Below the pieces are notes generated by a model. That model worked only from the letters and a program-made list of their open reading frames with translations. It had not been told where the DNA came from and did no database searches. Source: PR03 sp031362725 (GTDB taxonomy: Bacteria > Myxococcota_A > UBA9160 > PR03). From it: a stretch of 5,176 nucleotides of DNA. Positions 1 through 3,301 of the stretch are shown here, one piece after another (positions within the stretch are counted from its first letter, which is position 1; every line of letters starts with the position of its first letter). Location of the stretch: NCBI GenBank assembly GCA_031362725.1, contig JANLTC010000381.1:1-5176 (forward strand), written 5' to 3'. Both the position numbers and the translations under genes were made by a program.

Positions 1-223
1 CCGTGTACATCTTGCGGCAGTCACGGCAGCGCCAGCGGTAGTCCTTGTTCCGCGCGCCGGTTTTGCTGTCGAGCATCTTGTAGACGTCCGTGGTGCCGCA
101 GATCGGGCAACCCGGAGAGTCGCCCCAGCGCGCGTTCTCAAAGAACGCGACCGCGCTGGATTCGTTTGCCGTCGCGGTGCGGATCGCTTCGAGGATCGGG
201 TCGGCAGGGGATTTCTTCGCCAT
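1..223 (-). CDS. IS1595-family transposase, N-terminal part (runs off the left edge)
   Basis: Reading the minus strand from the ATG at 223-221 gives 74 complete codons that stay open to the window edge. The visible part has a short helical lead with an 'AVAFFENARWGD' segment, then a zinc ribbon: C39-P-I-C42 and C66-R-D-C69, with 'YRWRCRDCRKMYT' around the second pair. This order (FFE..RW, CPxCG, YxCRxCRKxYT) is the N-terminal signature of IS1595/ISXO2-type transposases. These move insertion sequences by DNA cleavage and rejoining with a DDE-type catalytic domain, which would lie beyond the window. No strong ribosome site precedes the ATG. I chose this start because no ATG, GTG or TTG lies in frame in the codons just upstream. 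The element's inverted repeat should lie somewhere in 224-340, but I could not identify it with one end only. Family call firm; intact or defective state unknown. Confidence 0.85.
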   Translation of the reverse strand, partial: MAKKSPADPILEAIRTATANESSAVAFFENARWGDSPGCPICGTTDVYKMLDSKTGARNKDYRWRCRDCRKMYT

Positions 224-316
224 GACCAGATGATCGCATGTCTTTTTACTTATTGCAATACACGAGGGGTGGTAGCTCCACGCCCTAGGTGCCGCGAGAA
301 CTTGTACTTGCACCGA

Positions 317-332
317 GGTCATCTGATTGACC
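317..332. promoter_or_regulatory. Operator-like palindrome GGTCA-N6-TGACC
   Basis: Two perfect 5-bp arms (317-321 and 328-332) flank the six bases TCTGAT. The right arm overlaps the candidate -35 hexamer TTGACC (327-332) of the downstream ribbon-helix-helix gene. A site in this position could let a DNA-binding protein block the promoter, and RHH proteins often repress their own genes this way. The palindrome is visible; the operator role is inference. Five-base arms can occur by chance. Confidence 0.3.
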
Positions 333-355
333 GTGAACTTGGTTGCATGTAAGCT
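327..355 (+). promoter_or_regulatory. Possible sigma-70 promoter for the RHH gene
   Basis: TTGACC (327-332) matches the -35 consensus at five of six bases. After a 17-base spacer comes TAAGCT (350-355), which matches TATAAT at only three of six. Transcription would start near 362, giving a leader of roughly 90 bases that contains the hairpin at 403-425. The -10 match is poor and the organism's consensus is unknown. Confidence 0.28.
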
Positions 356-402
356 GCCTGTGCTCGGGGGGTCCCACTATCCGCATGGTGCAGTCGCACT
401 GT

Positions 403-425
403 GCGGGGGTTCAACCAGCCCCCGC
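403..425 (+). promoter_or_regulatory. GC-rich stem-loop in the leader of the RHH gene
   Basis: GCGGGGG (403-409) pairs perfectly with CCCCCGC (419-425) around a 9-base loop, TTCAACCAG. A weaker hairpin, CAGT-CGC-ACTG (391-401), sits directly upstream. The stem ends 12 bases before the GAGGGG ribosome site (438-443), so it could influence translation or mRNA stability of the gene starting at 451. The loop resembles a tRNA T-loop, but 9 bases is too long and no acceptor or anticodon arms are present. Confidence 0.4.
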
Positions 426-450
426 GCATGTGCAAACGAGGGGTAAACCA

Positions 451-708
451 ATGGACAGACCGCAGGCGGTCACCGTGCGGCTTAATTCCGCGCTCCACCG
501 CGATGCCATCGCTATCGCCAGCCTCACCGGCGAATCGCTCAAGGCGATCGTTGAGGAGGGACTTCGTAAGGAAGTGAAGCGAAGGCTGCGGGACGGAAAG
601 CTCGCCGACGCGGTTCGCGTCGTGACCGGCTTTCAGGCCGCCGACGGAACGTCTCCACAAGGTCTTGAGCACGGCGGGGAGGTGAAGATGGCGAGATCGG
701 GTGGCTAG
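451..708 (+). CDS. Small ribbon-helix-helix (CopG/Arc-type) DNA-binding protein
   Basis: An 85-residue protein. Residues 7-11 (VTVRL) form the expected DNA-contacting beta strand. Two helices follow, separated by a turn (about 13-24 and 28-44, 'ESLKAIVEEGLRKEVKRRL'), which is the layout of a dimeric RHH repressor or antitoxin. The tail from about residue 45 looks unstructured apart from a short helix. The ATG at 451 is chosen because GAGGGG (438-443) lies 7 bases upstream and the RHH fold starts at once. The frame is open back to a TTG at 343, but that stretch encodes non-protein-like sequence over the leader hairpin. RHH proteins of this size are often antitoxins or autorepressors of mobile DNA. 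No classical toxin gene follows directly, so a lone regulator is equally possible. The family call rests on pattern only. Confidence 0.7.
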   Translation: MDRPQAVTVRLNSALHRDAIAIASLTGESLKAIVEEGLRKEVKRRLRDGKLADAVRVVTGFQAADGTSPQGLEHGGEVKMARSGG

Positions 709-727
709 GCGCCCAGTGAAGCGAGGA

Positions 728-763
728 GGCCGGCAGCCGCGATTGCACCCGAGGTTGCCGGCC
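728..763 (+). terminator. Strong stem-loop after the RHH gene, possible terminator
   Basis: An 11-bp stem pairs 728-738 with 753-763 (ten Watson-Crick pairs and one G-T wobble) around a 14-base loop. It starts 20 bases after the RHH stop codon. There is no T-tract behind it (CCCTGACCTTAG follows), so it is not a classical intrinsic terminator. It could protect a 3' end, work with Rho, or be the first arm of the structured spacer that follows. The pairing is clear; the function is inferred. Confidence 0.45.
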
Positions 764-778
764 CCCTGACCTTAGATC

Positions 779-883
779 GTTCGGCGGGAACCGAACAGCA
801 GACATCGGAGATGTTCTCCGGCGTCGGCTTGTTCGGGTAGTAACACATCTTGGCCCAATGGGTCAAGAAATTAGCGAGGCTAA
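779..883 (+). other. Hairpin-dense spacer before the Cas2-like gene
   Basis: Four further stem-loops lie in about 105 bases. GTTCGG/CCGAAC (779-784 with 791-796) has a 6-base loop. Two alternatives share bases: ACATC/GATGT (802-806 with 810-814) and CGGAG/CTCCG (806-810 with 816-820). TTGGCCC/GGGTCAA (850-856 with 860-866) has a 3-base loop and one wobble. TTAGC/GCTAA (871-875 with 879-883) also has a 3-base loop. The last stem ends 9 bases before the ATG at 893. The loop and stem of this last hairpin contain GAGG (876-879), the only purine-rich ribosome-site candidate for the gene. The region could be a regulatory leader or a small structured RNA; the sequence alone does not decide. Confidence 0.35.
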
Positions 884-892
884 CTACTCGAA

Positions 893-1165
893 ATGTCAAC
901 GTATATTGCAAACTACGATCTTCGGAAGCCCGGCCGTGATTACTCCAGCCTGATCAATGCGATCAAGTCCTATCCGGACTGGGCGCACCTTCTGGAGTCT
1001 CACTGGGGAATCGTCAGCAACCGGTCTGCGAGCGAGGTGCGCGATCACCTGGCGCAGTTCATGGACGCGAACGATGGCCTCACTGTGATCACCGCCACTA
1101 CGCCCGCGGCTTGGCGCGGGTTGAGCGACGAAATCAGCCAGTGGTTGAAGAGGAATCTCCAGTGA
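893..1165 (+). CDS. Cas2-like 'SinR family' small protein
   Basis: A 90-residue protein with 'TYIANYDLRKPGRDY' at residues 3-17, 'AIKSYPDWAHLLESHWGIVS' around 23-42, 'SASEVRDHL' at 45-53 and a C-terminal 'AAWRG...WLKRNL'. This matches the small family often annotated in databases as SinR family protein, unrelated to the Bacillus biofilm repressor. It is predicted to share the ferredoxin-like fold of Cas2 and VapD: beta 3-9, helix 17-27, beta 30-42, helix 45-58, beta 62-68. D9 at the end of the first strand is where Cas2/VapD nucleases carry their metal-binding aspartate. Biochemical activity of this branch is not known to me. The ATG at 893 has only a distant GAGG (13 bases). No CRISPR array or cas genes are in the window, so a CRISPR role is not supported. 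Genes of this type occur on phages, plasmids and islands, in keeping with the nearby transposase. Confidence 0.75.
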   Translation: MSTYIANYDLRKPGRDYSSLINAIKSYPDWAHLLESHWGIVSNRSASEVRDHLAQFMDANDGLTVITATTPAAWRGLSDEISQWLKRNLQ

Positions 1166-1355
1166 CTTGACGGCCGGAGGCGCCGTAGAAGTCGTCACGA
1201 ACCCGGATGGGGACTCGCATCAGCCGTGCCGCGAGCTTCACCATCTCGACCCGGACGAACCGAAGCGGCGTCTCGCGGCGCACCTCCGAAATTACGATTT
1301 CCAAGCTGTCCCCTTCGCGTGTCGCCGCGGACGTGCCCCACGGGATTTTCAACAA
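1134..1355 (-). CDS. Possible small unknown protein (weak call)
   Basis: A 73-codon frame on the minus strand starting at TTG (1355-1353), with GGAAG 7 bases upstream. Its middle part ('DSLEIVISEVRRE', 'RFVRVEMVKLAARLMRVPIRVRDDF') alternates charged and hydrophobic residues like a real protein. Third codon positions there are mostly G or C, more so than in the opposing plus-strand frame. The frame is open for about 25 more codons upstream without an ATG or GTG, so it may be a 5'-truncated remnant. Its last 32 bases overlap the 3' end of the Cas2-like gene on the other strand. I recognise no family. It occupies most of the otherwise empty stretch 1166-1420. Confidence 0.3.
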   Translation of the reverse strand: MLKIPWGTSAATREGDSLEIVISEVRRETPLRFVRVEMVKLAARLMRVPIRVRDDFYGASGRQVTGDSSSTTG

Positions 1356-1390
1356 GTATACACTTCCGGTTTTTTCCCTGGCCCCGGGGG

Positions 1391-1418
1391 GCTGATTCGT
1401 CGCGACCCCTCGATCAGC
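1391..1418 (-). terminator. Hairpin just after the sigma operon, weak terminator candidate
   Basis: On the minus strand, three bases after the stop codon of the last operon gene (TAG at 1423-1421), GCTGATCG (1418-1411) pairs with CGAATCAGC (1399-1391), with one bulged base and an 11-base loop. A run of C then G follows, not T, so intrinsic termination is doubtful. Transcript end processing or Rho-dependent termination remain possible. Confidence 0.25.
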
Positions 1419-1420
1419 GA

Positions 1421-1867
1421 CTAGTAATCAGGCTGGAGGGTCAGGATCAGCTTGCCGTCCTGGTAGCGGTCGACGCCGATCACGACCTGCTGCCGGTTGG
1501 GCACGCGCAGGTCCGTCTGGAGCGTGCCCTCGATCTCGACCGCGATCAGCACGCCGGTCGGGGTCAATGACAGCGGTCTCAGCTGCACCCGCTTGCCAGT
1601 CGGGAGATCGATGCCACCGAGCTCCTGCATCCGCAGGATCACGTGGCGCTGTTCGATCACGCGCAGGCTCTCGTAGCGGAATTCGTGGTGGAGCTGGCGA
1701 TGGATCTCGGCGGCGCCGGGATCGATCGGCCCGGGCTTCGGCGACGCGTGGCTCACCGTCAGCAAGAGCCCGACACTCTGGACGCCCTGCGCCAACACGA
1801 ATGCCGGTGCGATGGCCATCGTCACGCCGACTGCCACGACGAACAGCAGCGTTCTAGATGTCGACAC
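1421..1867 (-). CDS. Exported small protein of unknown function, third gene of the ECF sigma operon
   Basis: A 148-residue protein with a clear signal peptide: S-T-S-R, a hydrophobic core from residue 7 to about 20, and a V-L-A|Q cleavage site after residue 26. No cysteine follows the site, so it should be a soluble periplasmic or secreted protein and not a lipoprotein. The mature part begins with a strand (SVGLLLTVSHA). A basic helix-like segment follows (about 52-81, 'AAEIHRQLHHEFRYESLRVIEQR'), then beta-rich sequence ('GKRVQLRPLSL', 'VLIAVEIEGTLQTDLRV', 'QQVVIGVDRYQDGKLILTLQPDY'). The GTG start is supported by GGAGG at 1881-1877, nine bases upstream, and by the intact signal peptide. The gene overlaps the anti-sigma gene by 14 bases, so translation is probably coupled. 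By position it could sense or modulate envelope stress, as RseB does for RpoE, but it shows no RseB similarity that I can see. Confidence 0.85.
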   Translation of the reverse strand: MSTSRTLLFVVAVGVTMAIAPAFVLAQGVQSVGLLLTVSHASPKPGPIDPGAAEIHRQLHHEFRYESLRVIEQRHVILRMQELGGIDLPTGKRVQLRPLSLTPTGVLIAVEIEGTLQTDLRVPNRQQVVIGVDRYQDGKLILTLQPDY

Positions 1868-2372
1868 TCTCGCTGACCTCCGGCGTCTGTTCGCCCACTT
1901 CGTCCATCAGCCAGATGATGGTGGAGTCCTGCGCGCTCTCGGCCTCGAGCACCATCACCTGACGCTCGTTCGCGTAGACCGAGCGCACGACACCACTCGT
2001 CGCCAGCAGCGAAGCCAGACGACCCGAGTCGGACGTCGTGACCAGGAAGGTTCCCGCGAAGGCAGCCGTCGCAGCGGCGATACCGATCGGCGGCAGCCAG
2101 CGCCGTTGCGGCGAGACGCGACGCCGGCGCGACCGCGCGGACACTGGAACCGGAAGCGGAAGCCGTCGCTCGATGGCATCCCATAGCGCGGGCGCCGGTG
2201 CCTCGCTGACCGCGACGCGCACCCAGCCCCCGAGTTGCGCGAGCGAAGCGAGTTCGTCGCGACAGGCGCCGCAGCCAGCGAGATGTCGCTGCACGCGCCA
2301 ACGCTCGAAGCGGCCGAGTTCGTCGTCGTGGAAGCCGTCGAGTAACACACTGATGTCATTGCAGGCGCTCAT
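1854..2372 (-). CDS. Zinc-binding transmembrane anti-sigma factor
   Basis: A 172-residue protein. The N-terminal cytoplasmic domain (about 1-70) has the anti-sigma zinc motif H30-x3-C34-x2-C37 within 'RVQRHLAGCGACRDEL', as in ZAS/RsrA/ChrR-type proteins that bind ECF sigma regions 2 and 4. A basic stretch (R80-R91) precedes one membrane span at about 92-111 (WLPPIGIAAATAAFAGTFLV). The remaining ~60 residues should be periplasmic and include 'VMVLEAESAQDSTIIWLMDE', a pattern common at the C-terminal end of such proteins. The ATG at 2372 overlaps the sigma stop codon as ATGA, with GGAG (2383-2380) 7 bases upstream, so the two are made together. It should hold the sigma factor inactive at the inner membrane until an envelope or redox signal releases it. 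Which signal is unknown, and no protease site can be read. Confidence 0.88.
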   Translation of the reverse strand: MSACNDISVLLDGFHDDELGRFERWRVQRHLAGCGACRDELASLAQLGGWVRVAVSEAPAPALWDAIERRLPLPVPVSARSRRRRVSPQRRWLPPIGIAAATAAFAGTFLVTTSDSGRLASLLATSGVVRSVYANERQVMVLEAESAQDSTIIWLMDEVGEQTPEVSESVDI

Positions 2373-3043
2373 TGATCGTCTCCGCCGGAAGCGAGGTCGT
2401 CCCCGTCCGGTTCCGAATTCCGCGCCCCGTCGCGCCGCGCCACCTCGAACGGCTCGGCCATACCGGCCTCGCGCAACAGTTGCTGCACGCGGCGCCTTGC
2501 ATAGTGGAGTCGGCTCATCACGGTTCCCTTCGGAATCTCGAGTGCCTGCGCGATCTCGGAATAGCTCAGCCCATCGACTTCACGCAGGATCAGTGTTTCG
2601 CGCGTTGCATCGGGAAGAGCGGTGATCGCGCGGACGACGGCTTCGCGCAGCTCGGCCCGATCGAACGCGGCGTCGGGCGCTTCCTGGTGGCTGCGCCAAT
2701 GCTGCTCGGTCGCCGGCATCGACTCGACCGTCGCGATGCGCTCGAGGTCGGCCAGCAGAGGCGTGTCGACGAAGCGGGCGGAACGATCGCGGCGCTTCGC
2801 GTCGAGACACACGTTCATCACGAGCCGATAGAACCAGGTGTAGAAGCTCGAGCGATTCTCGAAACGCGCCAGGTTGGAATGGACCTTCAGGAACGCGTCC
2901 TGCACCGCATCGCGCGCCTGCTCCTCATCCCGAAGCACGCGCAGCGCGAGTCGGTGCGCCCGACCCTGATAGCGCTCGACCAGAAGGCGAAACGCCTGCT
3001 GGTCTCCTGCCTGCGCCAGCGCCACCGCGTCGAGGTCGCTCAT
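2369..3043 (-). CDS. RpoE-like ECF RNA polymerase sigma factor
   Basis: A 224-residue sigma-70 family protein of the extracytoplasmic-function group, which directs RNA polymerase to stress promoters. Region 2 spans about 14-85 ('AFRLLVERYQGRAHRLALRVL', 'DAVQDAFLKVH', 'SSFYTWFYRLVMNVCLDAKRR') and region 4 about 134-190 ('ITALPDATRETLILREVDGLSY', then helix-turn-helix 'SEIAQALEIPKGTVMSRLHYARRR'). Several segments read close to E. coli RpoE (FYTWLYRIAVN, LRELDGLSYEEIA). The linker and the acidic C-tail (about 200-224) are longer than in E. coli. The frame stays open to 3142, but the ATG at 3043 fits best: GAGGG (3058-3054) lies 10 bases upstream and the protein aligns from MSDLDAV. An ATG three codons earlier (3052) has the ribosome site too close. 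It is the first gene of the coupled trio ending at 1421. Its regulon is unknown. Confidence 0.93.
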   Translation of the reverse strand: MSDLDAVALAQAGDQQAFRLLVERYQGRAHRLALRVLRDEEQARDAVQDAFLKVHSNLARFENRSSFYTWFYRLVMNVCLDAKRRDRSARFVDTPLLADLERIATVESMPATEQHWRSHQEAPDAAFDRAELREAVVRAITALPDATRETLILREVDGLSYSEIAQALEIPKGTVMSRLHYARRRVQQLLREAGMAEPFEVARRDGARNSEPDGDDLASGGDDQ

Positions 3044-3146
3044 GGCCGACATTCCCTCATCCCGGACCTTCGTGACGATCGCCTCGTTCCCTCCGCGGCG
3101 GCCTTGGGTTCTGGGGCTGTGACTCCCGCCCGTCCGCCGCAATTCA

Positions 3147-3289
3147 GTCCTTATGAAGTCTCGCCGCTCGCTGTGGCTCGCTACGCGGGAAGCGTCCTGA
3201 TGAAGTCTCGCCGCTCGCCTTTGGCTCGCTACGCGGGAAGCGTCCTGATGAAGTCTCGCCGCTCGCCTTTGGCTCGCTACGCGGGAAGC
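3147..3289. repeat. Three-copy 47/48-bp tandem repeat between polA and the sigma operon
   Basis: Three head-to-tail units with no spacer: 3147-3193 (47 bp), 3194-3241 (48 bp) and 3242-3289 (48 bp). Each starts GTCCTKATGAAGTCTC and ends TACGCGGGAAGC. Copies 2 and 3 are identical over all 48 bases. Copy 1 differs at base 6 (T for G) and around the middle (CTGTGG in place of CCTTTGG, one base shorter). Each unit also holds GCTCGC twice, and CCGC...GCGG that could close a weak stem. The array fills most of the 258-base gap between the polA stop and the sigma-factor start, so it must lie in the polA 3' region, the sigma operon's upstream region, or both. Origin and role are unknown. Confidence 0.95.
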
Positions 3290-3301
3290 GGCCTGCGCGA
3301 A

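Noticed and set aside
403..425. tRNA or tmRNA 3' end suggested by GGGGGTTCAACC
   Set aside because: The loop has 9 bases where a T-loop has 7. No acceptor stem, D-arm or anticodon arm can be paired around it.
343..450. N-terminal extension of the RHH protein to a TTG at 343
   Set aside because: The extra 36 residues are rich in Cys, Gly and Pro and cover the leader hairpin. The ATG at 451 has a good ribosome site and begins at the fold boundary.
705..911. 68-codon minus-strand frame
   Set aside because: It lies across the stem-loop spacer, ends within the RHH gene, has no ribosome site at its start, and reads as non-protein-like sequence. The structured, noncoding reading explains the region better.
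1354..1375. Plus-strand intrinsic terminator after the Cas2-like gene (AAGT-ATAC-ACTT, then CCGG and T6)
   Set aside because: The stem is only 4 bp and AT-rich, and lies nearly 190 bases after the stop codon. It is too weak to call.
3044..3142. 33-residue N-terminal extension of the sigma factor
   Set aside because: The extension has no sigma-like sequence, and the GAGGG ribosome site falls inside it, correctly spaced for the ATG at 3043.
3147..3289. CRISPR array
   Set aside because: The units are directly contiguous with no variable spacers, and 48 bp without spacers is a plain tandem repeat. No cas1 or effector gene is present; the Cas2-like gene 2 kb away belongs to the stand-alone SinR-type family.
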